Of a stretch of DNA of 64,000 nucleotides, positions 27,301 to 38,198 are shown piece after piece. The notes under the pieces are model-generated. The model made no database searches and was not told the DNA's origin. It worked only from the letters and a program-made list of their open reading frames with translations. Source of the stretch: Hirundichthys speculiger. Lineage: Eukaryota; Chordata; Actinopteri; Beloniformes; Exocoetidae. The stretch lies in assembly GCA_018398805.1 (NCBI GenBank), contig JAGFBZ010001170.1, forward strand, positions 2,195,001-2,259,000, read 5' to 3'. The number at the start of each line of letters is the position of its first letter. The stretch's first letter is position 1. The position numbers and the translations under genes were made by a program.

Positions 27301-27524
27301 ATGAGATCATTCATCACTGGAGAATAAGCAATGCCAGGGACACCGTTGTCAGAGGGATGGCAGATAGCAGTCTGTCCAGTCTGCAGTCAGCTGAGCAGAT
27401 GCTCAACCACTTGATATGTGATCTACCTTCTAGTGAGGGAAGAGAGCTGGGCGTGGCTGAGGTGCATGGCTGGGCTGGAGGGATTCCAGAGGAAGTGCTG
27501 AAAGGAGAGCGAACACAGCTTTGA
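21379..27524 (+). CDS. Ser/His-rich protein with TJAP1/BEGAIN-like coiled coil
   Basis: I cannot name this gene. Seven coding exons: 21379-21518, 22523-25230, 25597-25625, 25832-25993, 26118-26184, 26340-26444 and 26730-27524 (stop TGA). All introns are GT/AG and the phases match across every junction. Parts in order: a basic His-rich start (MCDRQEKEKKHGK); a long Ser run (22,673-22,815); a conserved-looking patch FSAFLNEITRQVLSPMRL (23,197-23,250); a His-rich region ending in 17 tandem GDHHSPEHHHHH-type units (24,421-25,032); a coiled coil across exons 4-6 (KFLETELQKTRMELSELMDK, TQQTNNILEQKLQS, ERARLNQRISELTEQLTDAK); and an acidic C-terminal tail. The coiled coil follows the TJAP1 and BEGAIN pattern (LE-EL---EEL-----KFRRLQ, then NQELEDKL, then EI--L---LLDAK), known from junctional and synaptic scaffold proteins. 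The His units suggest divalent-metal binding (inference). One oddity: the frame used through the His repeat differs from the frame that joins exon 3, so a frameshift or sequence error lies near the repeat's 3' end. An in-frame ATG at 21,304 is an alternative start. Confidence 0.8.
24421..25032 (+). repeat. Coding 36-bp minisatellite, 17 units
   Basis: Tandem 36-bp units, two of them shortened to 30 bp, encode GDHHSP(E/Q)HHHHH with GDNHSP and GDHHSQQ variants. The pattern of variants repeats with a period of 282 bp (seven 36-bp units plus one 30-bp unit; for example the GATAATCAC variant at 24,597 and again at 24,879). This indicates a block duplication on top of unit-level expansion. The array lacks stops in two sense frames and in long antisense stretches, so frame errors there would not truncate the protein at once. 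Confidence 0.95.
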
Positions 27525-28240
27525 CAGTTTACCAGGAAGAACTACTGGAAATTGTAAATAGCAAACACCCCGGGTACATTTCATTGTTGTCACAAAATAA
27601 CGTTATTTAAAATATGGGACTGTTCCTAAATAAATTGCAGGCTGAAAAGGAAAACAATTTTTCAGGCAACCTTGTTTCCTGAGAAACACATTTACCATCA
27701 CAGTGGAATCTCACCACTATGTACAAAGAGTAATGTTATTGTATAAAGCTCAGTAATAATGATAATATACTAAATTAGAAATATATGATTCTGATTCCTT
27801 ATTAACACACAATGTTGTGTTATTTAAGAAACGTGTTAGTTTTTAGTATATTACCAAATCTAGTCTTGATTTTCTGCTTTTTAAAATTATTGTTTTTTTA
27901 ATTTAAAAGAAAGAAGCAGAAAAAGTACAGTTGGTTACTTCTTGTAAATAAACAGGGACACATTGTAAAGCTACATAAATCCCATTATTAATCCACTATG
28001 ATTCATGATAATTCATGTAGAAGAATGTAGTAAGTTGACTGGTAATTACGGTCATCTCTGCTGCATTTATTTTAGAGTTATTTTTACAGTGAACACAAAA
28101 GCATTGTTCTCAGTGTCTGAAATCCTCATTTATTTGATTTAATTGTGTATGTGACTGAATTTATTAGCCCAACATTTTCAGACATTTAGTGGGTTCTTCA
28201 TACTCAGTTGAATTATATGTAATCAATAAAACTGATTATT
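27525..28240 (+). other. Probable 3' untranslated region of the Ser/His-rich gene
   Basis: AT-rich sequence follows the stop codon. AATAAA hexamers at 27,629-27,634 and 28,225-28,230 are candidate polyadenylation signals. Confidence 0.5.
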
Positions 28241-30527
28241 TACTTACAGTAATAGCAGAAAGAAAGTAAAAATGTAATTTACACTGAAACGTCCTCTACA
28301 GCTAAAGTTAAACTATTTGGTCACAAAATGTAAATGTGTTTTTGCTGTTAAGAGGAAGTTGTAAAAAGATATAGTTACTGACCTGTTTTTTTGATCACCA
28401 TAAGAAATTTTTAAAAAGTAGTCTCTATACTATGTTTACTCTATTGCAAGATGCATTATATGTTAATATAAAATTAATTTTCTGCATATATCCAAATTAT
28501 GTTTTCTCTGATTTGTAGATGCTGTATAATGCAAGTATTAAACATGATGTTAAAAAAATAAAGATAAGAAAATATATACTTACATTTTTCTTTTGTACAA
28601 AGTATTCATAGTAGGCATATTCTGTGCACTAGTAAGACAAAAAAAAAAAATAAATTGCTTTACGGAAATCTACAAAAAAATAACAATAAAATCACAAACA
28701 CTTTAACGGTTACAAATATATCTACAGACAGCTTATATTATGTACATGTATGTATTTTCCCTATAGTTGCAATGATTAACCTATAAAAACAAATTCTTAA
28801 GGATAAACAAATGAATGTAATAATCTCTGTGTTGCACTTAATAAAGCAAATGAAAAAGTAATGAAACCCAATTTCAGGTGTTGATATTTGTGTTTTTTCA
28901 TCTCAGTTTGTCTTGCAAAGGTAGCAACAGATAAAGGTAGGTGTAGTAAAAATGCTTTACTTGTATGTATGGATGTTTCTGTAAAGTTACAGATGGAATA
29001 CTGATCAGCGAAAGTATCAGAAACTGATCAAATAAGATGGGATTTTCAAGCAACAAGACAATTTTTATCAGGTTTCAGAGCGGTGATGTCATGAGAACTA
29101 ATATTTTATGCATATGTTCTCTAACGTTAGATGACAATGGGCAGGAATGTTTCTTTGAGAATATTGTCATTAAAATGAAACAATTTAAAATAAAATAAGA
29201 TAAGATAAGATAAGATAAGATAAAAATATCTTCAAAGTTGCAAAGACGAAAGCTCATGTTAAAAGGAAGAGGACACTGCTCTTGATGGGCCTGAAATTTA
29301 ATGTCTATACATTTCAGTTGACTGTGTGACTGTGAAACATTCCTGTTTAATGGATAGTTCTTCACACCACAAACAAAGAATGATCAAGGATAGAGGACAT
29401 TAAAGAGACAAAGGCTTAAAAAAAAAGCGATATGACAATAGCAGCTGTAGCAAAGTACAGTATAGAAAAAGTAGGCTAATATGTTTTGTTTTGTTTTGTT
29501 TTGTTTTTCTCAAGTTAAGCCTTTTTTCTAGTAGAGTACCATGAAATAAAAATATGAATACATAAATGACTCTAAAATTGACTCTTTAATGTGTTTATGA
29601 GACAATTATTCATCTAAAAAACTCAGACTTTTTTGTTTTGTTTAGCAAATGTTAGCATACGAACAAGATAGCTTAAGATGATAATCTTCATGAACATACT
29701 TGATGAACAATGATGAACAGAAAATTGGCATGCTCTAAATTGTTTTGACGCCACTCTTTTTCACAGTGATTTTTTTTAAGGTGCTAAGAGCAGCCAGTGA
29801 TGTTAAAGAACCTCATAGTCCTTTTATTGTGAAATTAGCACCGCTTGATGTAGCTAGTTTAAGCTAAGCTAATGTGAAGATGTGATCCAAAGTAGGAAAA
29901 TGGACATGATTTCCACTTCCACACTTGCAATGCTCACACACAGTGTTTGCAGCTGCAACATGACGTTGAGTACAGGATTCAGCCGGCCTCAGTCTTTTCA
30001 GGGTTAAAGAGCATGAATTTAGGCTGCGCTGTTGTGATTCAGACAAGAGCAGAAATGGAACGCACAATATAACATGATATTGAAGATAGGGTTAGATGGA
30101 GGTGGATGATTTGCTGTGGTGTCCCCTGAAGGGAACAGCCAAAAGGAAAAGAAGTAGTACCAGGTAGTAAGTACTACTAGGTAGTAGGGATAGCACTAAG
30201 GATGAAGACAACATAACTGAAACACACCAGTGAGTTTTAAAACTACATTGGTAACGTGACCAACAGCGTGAGCACAGCTGACCCACATCAACGAAAGCTT
30301 TGTAAGAAAAAAAGAGAAAGAAATGTATTGATGTTTGTCTTGAATATTATCTTCAGGTTTCACATCTCATGTGGTTCATCCTCCTGAGGTGTGAAGGTGT
30401 ATCACATGGTGAATAAGTAAATGGTAAGTGGCTGCATTCTGCTATATTAATTTTGCCTAGCATTTTTAAAATTCTGCAGACAAGCTAAGCATTTGATCAG
30501 TACTTGAGCACCAGAGAGGATTACGTG
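28241..30527. other. Intergenic, AT-rich, simple repeats
   Basis: No gene is recognised. A (GATAA)n run lies at about 29,195-29,222 and a (GTTTT)n run at about 29,482-29,506. At 30,085-30,150, GCTGTGGTGTCCCCTGAAGG and AACAGCCAAAAGG look like the 3' tail of a fish LINE. Positions 30,185-30,420 are an inverted copy of the sequence upstream of rom1, described separately. Confidence 0.5.
30185..30420 (-). repeat. Inverted copy of the rom1 upstream region
   Basis: The reverse complement aligns with 33,550-33,785. Shared words in order are ACCACATGAGATGTGA, ATTTCTTTCT plus a T-run, TTACAAAGCT, GATGTGG-TCAG, GTTTTAAAA, GTGTTTCAGTTATG and GTCTTCATCC. This copy carries 14 bp that the other lacks. It may be an inverted duplication of rom1 flanking DNA or two copies of an interspersed repeat; the sequence alone cannot decide. 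Confidence 0.75.
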
Positions 30528-30535
30528 TCCCCCTC

Positions 30536-32926
30536 CAGTGTTGTACCTGAACGCGTTCATTCAACGAAAGTTCAGGAGCTATTTTGTATTTTGTACGAAC
30601 GTGAACTGGACGTGCTCTCTTTCCTCTTGATGAGTATCAGGTGTGAACGAGTTCATTTGGGCAATTGTGAATGATGCTCTTTCAAAGTTCACACATGGTC
30701 AGAAACCGCGCCAGGTTTCCAGCGAACCCCATTGAAAATACATCACAAACGAGCCTAATATGTATCTTCAGAAAGCAATCAAACATGGCAACACAGGCTG
30801 TCGCTTCTGTCACGCTAACAGTTGCGTCATCAAACATTTAAAACAAGCATGGAGGAAGATGAAAGCTGCAGTCGCCTGGAGCCAAAGGAGGGCCCCGACT
30901 CCTGGCGGAGATTGAAATATTGAAATGGGGGGGAAAAAACATTAAAGGACCTATTTTTGTCTTATAATAAAGACCATTTGGCAGAGCGTTTTTCCTCATA
31001 TTTTTAGTAAACTGTAGAGAAAAGCTGAAAGGGAAAATTACAGTTTTACATTGGGCTGTCCCTTCAATGCTAATGTGAACCCTGGTTGGTTAAGGATCAA
31101 ATTGGACACATAGATTTCAACAAATAAAATGGATAAAATAATTGCCGTTTGTAGTGGTGTAGTATATGGGCAGTAGCAGTCATTTTGGCAAATAACTGCT
31201 TGCAGCAACATTAAAAAAGAATAAGAAAAAAGAACTAAAAATGAACTATTTAGTTCCATCCATCCATTAGCTCTCTGGTCCGGAGTCGGGTCGCGGAGGC
31301 AGAACCCAGAGGCGCTCCCAGGCCAGATGAGAGATATAATCTCTCCAGTGTGTTCTGGGCCTGCCCCATGGTCTTCTCCCAGTTTAACATGCCCGAAACA
31401 CCTCTCCAGGGAGGCGTCCGGGGGGGCATCCTAACCAGATGCCCGAACCACCTCAACTGGCTCCTCTCGATGTGAAGGAGCAGTGGCTCTACTTTGATTC
31501 TCTCCCAAATGACAGAACTTCTCACCTTATCTCGAAGGGAGAGTTCAGCCACCCTACGGAGAAAACTCTTTTTTGCCGCTTGTATCCACAGTCTCGTTCT
31601 TTTGTTCACTACTCACAGTTCATGACCATAGGTAAAGGTTGGAACAAAGAACGACCGGTAAACAAAGAGCCTTGCCTTTTGGCTCAGCTCTCTCTTCACC
31701 ACAGCGGACCGGTACAGAGTCCGCACCACAGCAGACGCTGCACCAATTCGTCTGTTGATCTCCCGTTCCTTTCTCCCATCACTCATGAACAAGACCCCGA
31801 GATACTTAAACTCCTCCACTTGAGGCAGAACCTCACTCCCAACCCGGAGGAGGCATTCTACCCTTCTCCAACTGAGAATCATGGTCTTAGATTTGAGGTG
31901 CTGATTCTCATCCCTGCTGCTTCACACTCGGCTGCGAACTGCTCCAGCGAGAGCTAAAGATCCCCACTCGATGGCGCCAACAGGGCCACGTCATCTGCAA
32001 ACAGCAGAGACGAGATCCTGACACCACCGAACTGGAACCCCTCCACTCCTTGGCTGCGCCTAGAAATTCTGTCCATAAACGTTCTGAACAGAATCGGTGA
32101 CGAAGGGCAGCCCTGGCGGAGCCCAACTCTCACTGGAAATGAATTTGACTTACAACCGGCAATGCGGACCAAACTCCCACTCCATTTGTATAGGGATGGA
32201 CAGCCCATGACAACGGGCTGTCCACAACGGGCCCAGCACTTGATACTCCTGGAGTACCCCCAACAGGACCCCCCCGAGGGACACGGTCAAATGTCTTCTC
32301 CAAGTCCACAAAGCACATGTGGACTGGTTGGGCAAATTCCCATGTTCCCTCCAGGACCCTAGTGAAGGTATAGAGCTGGTCCAGTGTTCCATGACCAGGA
32401 CGGAACCCACATTGTTCCTCCTGAATCTGGGATTCAACAATCGCTCGAACTTTTGTCTCCAGCACCCCTGCATATACCTTAACAGGGAGACTGAGGAGTG
32501 TGATTCCCCTGTAATTGGAACACACCCTCCGGTCCCCCTTCTTAAAAAGGGGAACCACCACCCCAGTCTGCCAATCCGATGACCTTACAGCCACAGTTCC
32601 GGTCAGCCACTCAGCAATGGAGGTGAGGAACATGGCCACTCTCTCATCTACTGGGGAAAACCCCATTGTACATGCTCCAAGCTGGGGGGCCATAAGCAAA
32701 CCCACACCAGCCTGTCTCCTCTCACCCTGGGCAACTCCAGAGTAGAATAAAGTCCAGCCTCTATCGAGAAGATTGGTTCCAGAGCCCAGGCTGTTCATTT
32801 AGTTCATTTGTTTGAAATGGTGAACTCTTGTTCCAAATTTTGAATGTGACCTGAACTAGTTCATTTTAATTTCTGTGAACTATGAACTTAACTAGTTTGT
32901 GTAGAAAGTGAACTTGCCCAACACTG
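30536..32926. mobile_element. hAT-like element split by a LINE
   Basis: The left end CAGTGTTG and right end CAACACTG are exact inverted complements. Both are followed inward by GTTCA/GAAC-rich subterminal sequence (GAACGCGTTCATTC on the left, GAACTATGAACTTAACTAG on the right). Flanks are TCCCCCTC (30,528-30,535) and TCTCCCTC (32,927-32,934), an 8-bp target site with one mismatch. Excluding the LINE inside, the element is about 840 bp and has no intact transposase. Confidence 0.85.
31257..32796 (-). mobile_element. 5'-truncated non-LTR retrotransposon
   Basis: On the minus strand, broken frames encode reverse transcriptase and the C-terminal region. Visible pieces include PLFKKGDRRVCSNYRGITLL, EEQCGFRPGHGTLDQLYTF, VDLEKTFDRVPR, VGLRQGCPSSPILFRTFMDR, SSLLFADDVALLAP (catalytic FADD), EEFKYLGVLFMSDGR, FVPTFTYGHEL and LLLHIERSQLRWFGHLVRMP. 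These are in order but in shifted frames. The 3' end is a GGATGGATGG-type tail at 31,257. A 9-bp direct repeat ATTTAGTTC flanks it (31,248-31,256 and 32,797-32,805). The clade is not certain from sight. Confidence 0.92.
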
Positions 32927-32934
32927 TCTCCCTC

Positions 32935-33904
32935 TGCAGTATTGTGTCACAATCGGTTCTACTTTCTCTGCTACTCTTCATTCTCTTTTGCCATTGCAAC
33001 GACAGCATTTTATCTTTGTACTTTGAGTCAATTAAATTTTGAGTGATTTTATGGTTGTGCGTTTCTTTACTGTTGGTAAGTATAGGAAGCAGAAACTGGA
33101 AATACACATGGATTGAAGATCACACACTCGACAAATATCTAATAAATACTTAATCTAAATATGTATTTCATTTTTATCTCATAGCATGTTTTTTTGTAAT
33201 TATATTGTTATTCAATTTTCTTTATTAAATATAGGATTTATCTGCCAGTGTAACTTATGCTAACTTATGCATATGTCTTATATGCTAATAATATCCTTTA
33301 ACTGCCTGTCAGATTCAATTTAGTTTGTCATTCATGCCCCTCTGCATGAGTAATAGGTACTAAGCAGACAGTGGCCTGGATCCACAGACCAGTTTAATAG
33401 GATAGGTAGGCATTAGCAATAAGACGTTTCCCAGCATCCAGGTTTGCCAAATCCAGTGTGCCAAATCCACTGTGTGGCACACTGGAAGGTGCACAGTGGT
33501 CCGTGGAGATAACTGGTCTTTTTTCAGCACTTTTTGAGGAAACAATTAAGGTGATCTTTGACACACTAACACCTGTGGACCTGAGCACGCACCACATGAG
33601 ATGTGAACCTAAAGATCATCTCCAAGGATTATACACAACTCGATCTCTAAATTTCTTTCTTGTTTTTTTTTTTTTTTTTTCATTACAAAGCTATCATTGA
33701 TGTGGTTCAGTTGGTCATGTTACTGGTGCAGTTTTAAAATTCAGTGTTGTGTTTCAGTTATGCCGTCTTCATCCCTAAGCCTCTGGAGTCCTGCCTCTCA
33801 TCTATCTTCTTCTCTCATAGACAAAGCACATCATCGTCCCTCGTTGCCTCGTCGCTCTCCTTCCCCTCTTCCCCCGGTAAGACTCGGACTCCCTCGCTGC
33901 AACC
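32935..33904 (+). promoter_or_regulatory. rom1: rom1 upstream region with photoreceptor-type motifs
   Basis: No coding exon is recognised before the rom1 start. CAATTAAG at 33,543-33,550 resembles the Ret-1/PCE element and GGATTA at 33,626-33,631 matches the CRX/OTX core; both are known from rod and cone promoters. A T-run lies at 33,662-33,680. The segment 33,550-33,785 has an inverted copy near 30.3 kb. Promoter function and the transcription start are inferred. Confidence 0.4.
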
Positions 33905-36900
33905 ATGGTGGTGATGAAGATGAAGTTCCCTTTTCAAAAAAGGGTGAAGCTGGCTCAGGGACTGTGGCTCCTTTCATGGTGTGCCACAGTTGCCGGGGCC
34001 ACGACCTTCACCCTGGGGTGCCTCCTCAAGACAGAACTCCGCAGGAGAGCAGAGGTACGTGAAGTTTTAAACACAAACTCGCAAATATTTCTCGGTCGGT
34101 TGTTAACTTTGCCTTTATTGTCTTTTGACATTTACCTGAAAATCTCCTGAAAGCAAGAGTTATTTACAGTGTCATTACTGCTAAAGTGTTAAAGTGAGCG
34201 GCTTGGAACGTAATACGAACAATACTGTGTCTATATTGGGAAGAATATTGGTTATATCAAAGCTGGATTTGCTCTAATAATAATTGGTCAAGACAAAACA
34301 GATGTCGTAAGAATATCGTGCTCACCTAATGATGTCCTGCAATAAAGCATGTGCTTTAAATAAGTGTTTCAGAATTTCTCGGGCTGTAGAGTGCTGCTGA
34401 GTGTACCATCAGTATAAATGGACAAATGAAATCTGTGTGTGTCTTACTTTTAAATTTCTGACACAATATTTTGAGCAAATAGGAAATATGTTATGTGATC
34501 AAATAATTATCCTTAACTGAAGGCCAACAAGAGGTGACTACAGCCGTGACCCATTTAGGATCCTGACTAATCATTTCATAAACGAGGCTCTGTCAGTCTT
34601 AATCAAATTAATCCTCTCCTCTCTGAAGGCTGTCACCTTCGCATCAGTGACAAACCTCCATATTTTCCTTTTGTCTCATTTTGGTTGCACTCTTTGCACT
34701 AAGTTCAAAAGAAAGAAAGAGAGACATGTCATGTCACTGATACATTATATTACAATCATTTAGACTCGATTCTGTTCATTTGAGGTTCTTTCACTTGGCA
34801 TTTAGATGCCAAGTTTAACTGGCTATAATGAACAAATAAGTTGAAAAGTCTAATATCCGTGTAACAAATTTTGCACACAGTGATCCTCAACCTTTTTTGC
34901 CCCACAGACCGGTTTAATGTCAGGCAATGTTTTCACAGACCGGTCTGTAAAATGTGTCGCAGATAAATACAACAAGATAAAATGATGTGACCGGCATAAA
35001 AACTGTGGTATTTTCTATATATTATAATAAACGTAAATCTGCTGTGTATTCATGTGCTCCTTGGGGGTTTAAATGTATCACGTGACTGAGACACGGGTCT
35101 TGAAGTCTTGTCATGCATCAAGAGTAAGTCATAGACGGGTGTAATGGAGAGAATCTGGTAATTTTCAAAATAAAATATCATTTAGACTCAGATAACAAAT
35201 CAAACGGTAACTAGAAAAGCACTCGGAGAGCGCAGACCTCCGCCAAGAGTAACAATTATCAAAAATTTGAAAGTGAGCCAGAATTTCTTCTGGATCACAC
35301 CCAAAATGAAATCAGTTCTTCCTTTTCACATTTCTGACAACTCCTTAAAATTTCATCAAAATCCATCCATAACTTTTTGAGTTATCTTGAACACAGACAA
35401 ACAAACAAACAAACAGACAGACAAACAGATAAATGCCGGCAAAAACATAACCTCTTTGGCGGAGATAATAATGGAAGTTATTTATTTTTTCTCTGCGGCC
35501 GGTACCGGGCCGGGACCTGGGGGTTAGGGACCATTGACGCAAATGACTGAGAGTCTATAGCAGCAAATCTCATAAACACCAATATCACAGAAAGTGGTTG
35601 TTTTGAACACTTGATCCAAAGAACCCAGATGGCTCACTATTTAAAAAATTTGACAAATTAGACAAATGTGCTTCTTAATTGAAAGTGCTTTAAAGTTGCC
35701 AAAGTGCTTAAAGCACAGATATGAAACTTTGTGCAAAGCATCACGGAGCTGTCGCCAAATGGTGTGTTCAACTTTTAAAACCATTTAATCAATGAGTTAA
35801 TCCGGAAGACAAAGAAACACATTTGATGGAAAAGGGTGGAGATTTAATTGGTGCCTACTTGGTTTTGCTGGTTGGCTCTGTTGTCTTGAATGATTACTAT
35901 ATGTCTAAAGGTGTAGCCATACAAAGGAAATGTAGTATTTTGTCTAATCAAATGTATATAGCACAATTTAATTTATCTGTTGATGTGAACTGTTTAAAGA
36001 TACATTCTGTTGAATGTTGTTCACACTGACTTTTCATTCCCTGAATTTTTCCTTTCAGGTAATGGATAACACAGATATACATATTGTGCCCAATACCCTC
36101 ATGATTGTTGGTGTGGCTTCCTTGGGCATCAACTACTTTGCATCCAAGATCTGTCAGGACGCCCTGGATGCAGGGAAGTTTACTCGCTGGCAAAACTTCT
36201 TGAAGCCCTACTTTGCTGTCTCTTGCTTCTTCACCGTGCTCATGCTGCTAGCTGTCATCATGAGCTATGCCATGAAGGGCAGTCTGGAGTCTTCTCTGAA
36301 GGCTGGCCTGAGGAATGGTATCCGCTTCTACAAGGACACGGACACCCCAGGCCGCTGCTTCCAGAAGCAGAACATCGATCGCCTGCAGATGGAGTTTCAG
36401 TGTTGTGGAAACAGTGACTACAGGGACTGGTTCGAGGTCCAATGGATCAGCAACCGCTACCTCGATTTCAGCTCCAAGGAAGTGAAAGAGTAAGTGAATA
36501 CAGCAAGAGTACTTATTCTAAAGATAAACAGAGATAAAGTAGCATTGTTAGTAATTCCTCATTTGCTTCTTTAGCCGAATCAAAAGCAATGTGGATGGAC
36601 GTTACCTGGTAGATGGAGTCCCATTCAGCTGCTGTAACCCCGGCTCTCCAAGGCCATGCATCCAGTATCACCTAACCAACAACTCAGCTCACTATAACTA
36701 TGACTACCAAACCGAGGAACTCAACATCTACCTTCGAGGCTGCAGAGAGGCCTTGGTCCACTACTACATGGGCTTGATGAACACCATTGGTGCTGGAGTG
36801 TTGTCGATCTTCCTCTTACAGGTGAGATATGAGAAAGTATGTGAATGAAATATGGAATTAGTCAGAATGACTTAATCTAAAGGTAAAATCAGGTGATCTG

Positions 36901-37203
36901 TTGTTCATTTATGGCGTCACAGAGTAAGAAATACAAGCTTGCAGCCCTAATCCTTGATTATGCATTGTGTCTCTCCACTTTCCGCCTCCACAGGGCTCTG
37001 TGCTGGTGAGCTTGCGCTTCCTGCAGACCGCCATGGAGGCAGTTGCAGGACAGGAAAACACAGAGATCGAGACAGAAGGGTACTTGCTGGAAAATGGAGT
37101 GAAAGAAACTATCATGGAGTATCTTGACCCTGTGCTGAAGTTCCTCCTGCTTAAAAACACCGTGGATGAGGGCACTCCTCAAGAAGCCACCCCTGCTCCC
37201 TAA
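33905..37203 (+). CDS. rom1: Rod outer segment membrane protein 1 (peripherin-2/ROM1 tetraspanin)
   Basis: ROM1 pairs with peripherin-2 to shape and stabilise the rims of photoreceptor discs. Four coding exons: 33905-34054, 36059-36489, 36575-36821 and 36994-37203 (stop TAA), giving 345 residues (human ROM1 351, PRPH2 346). The start context is strong (ACCATGG). The first membrane segment lies in [13 protein letters not shown] and on; others are near residues 60-80, 100-125 and 260-285. The large second loop keeps the seven family cysteines ([21 protein letters not shown]), the run [20 protein letters not shown], and the NNS glycosylation site. The C-terminal half ([20 protein letters not shown] and [11 protein letters not shown]) resembles ROM1 more than PRPH2, and synteny with human 11q agrees, but the loop is close to PRPH2. 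Teleosts often have rom1a and rom1b; I cannot say which. An additional phase-0 intron splits the usual first exon after codon 50. Confidence 0.93.
34878..35536. mobile_element. hAT-type element split by a second repeat, in rom1 intron 1
   Basis: The left end CAGTGATCCTCAACC is the imperfect inverted complement of the right end GGTTAGGGACCATTG. The ACAGACCGGTTTAATGTCAG segment and the GGCCGGTACCGGGCCGGGA segment near the right end are typical of a widespread teleost hAT family. A different repeat (about 35,215-35,475) interrupts it. No matching 8-bp flanking repeat was found. Confidence 0.78.
35215..35475. mobile_element. MITE-like repeat nested in the hAT element
   Basis: It begins near ACCTCCGCCAAG (35,236-35,247) and ends near CTTTGGCGGAG (35,452-35,463), which are inverted complements. 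The interior has TTTCATCAAAATCCATCCAT, AACTTTTTGAGTTATC and a (CAAA)n stretch, a pattern known from a common teleost repeat. Exact borders are approximate. Confidence 0.7.
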
Positions 37204-37812
37204 ACCACATTTAATGTACTAACAAGGAAATGATTTTCAATATGAGAGTGCAACTAATTAATTATTCTGTTTACAAAGAGAATGCAAATTTCTATGAATT
37301 TCATAAATGTAGAGATAGTATATTTTTTTATTGTCAGATAATGAAAACTATTTTCCAATCCAGGAATCTACATTCCCAGTAAAAACACCCATATATTTTA
37401 AAGTAAACCCAACATTTCTAATGGTTTTGGGACACTTCTTAAAATGAATAACATGCCCAAAATGAAAAAGCAGATTTTTTTTTATTATTATTACATCACT
37501 ACTTACTGTTAATGAATGGCTAAATCTTTATTGTTGTACTGTATTTGTTTACAGTCCCATAAATACATTTAACCACTTCATAGGTTTTGAAAGGGATGTG
37601 CACTGCTAATTACTTTCTCACAATCTTTGTCTTTGTCAAAAGCAATAAACAATCACCATCAACCAGTGGAAAAGCAGTATTTGAGGAGACGGTGTACAAC
37701 ACTGATTCTTGTTCTTACAAAAACAAAGATGTAAAGCTGACTGTAGAGAGACAAGAGGCAAAATGCTCTGCTGTGCAACAGGACTACAACATAATTTAAC
37801 AGACGACTTATT
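37204..37812 (+). other. rom1: Probable rom1 3' untranslated region
   Basis: The sequence follows the stop codon. An AATAAA at 37,644-37,649 is the clearest polyadenylation signal. A 70-codon frame at 37,587-37,799 has no recognisable domain and no splice support. Confidence 0.45.
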
Positions 37813-38198
37813 AAAGTTTGAAGTTAATGAATGCCTTTTGGAGTGGAGTCACTTTTTTTCTTTTGTTTTCTGATACAAATACAGAATGTGTCGATGCTAT
37901 GAAATGTTGCCCTCCATGCAAGTTGCTCTGGGATGCTTCCTTCCCCTGCATCTCTTTTCTCAGTCAGTGAAAGTAATAGGATTAAGAAGATTGGTTAATC
38001 AGTGTCAGTAATGCAGTGAAAGCCATCAAGTGTGTCCTCTGTTCTGCCACCTTTGTTAAAGCTCCTATAAACCCATTTGCTGCCATAATCCCCAACCTGC
38101 TGCCCTTGCATCTACTCACCTGCATCATGTGGATGTAAGGCATAGAATGAACTGTGCAACTGTGCTTAGAAATAGTGCTGAAAAATAAATAGGATAAG

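Noticed and set aside
31439..31957. 172-codon plus-strand open frame rich in Pro and Ser
   Set aside because: It is the antisense of the reverse transcriptase of the LINE at 31,257-32,796.
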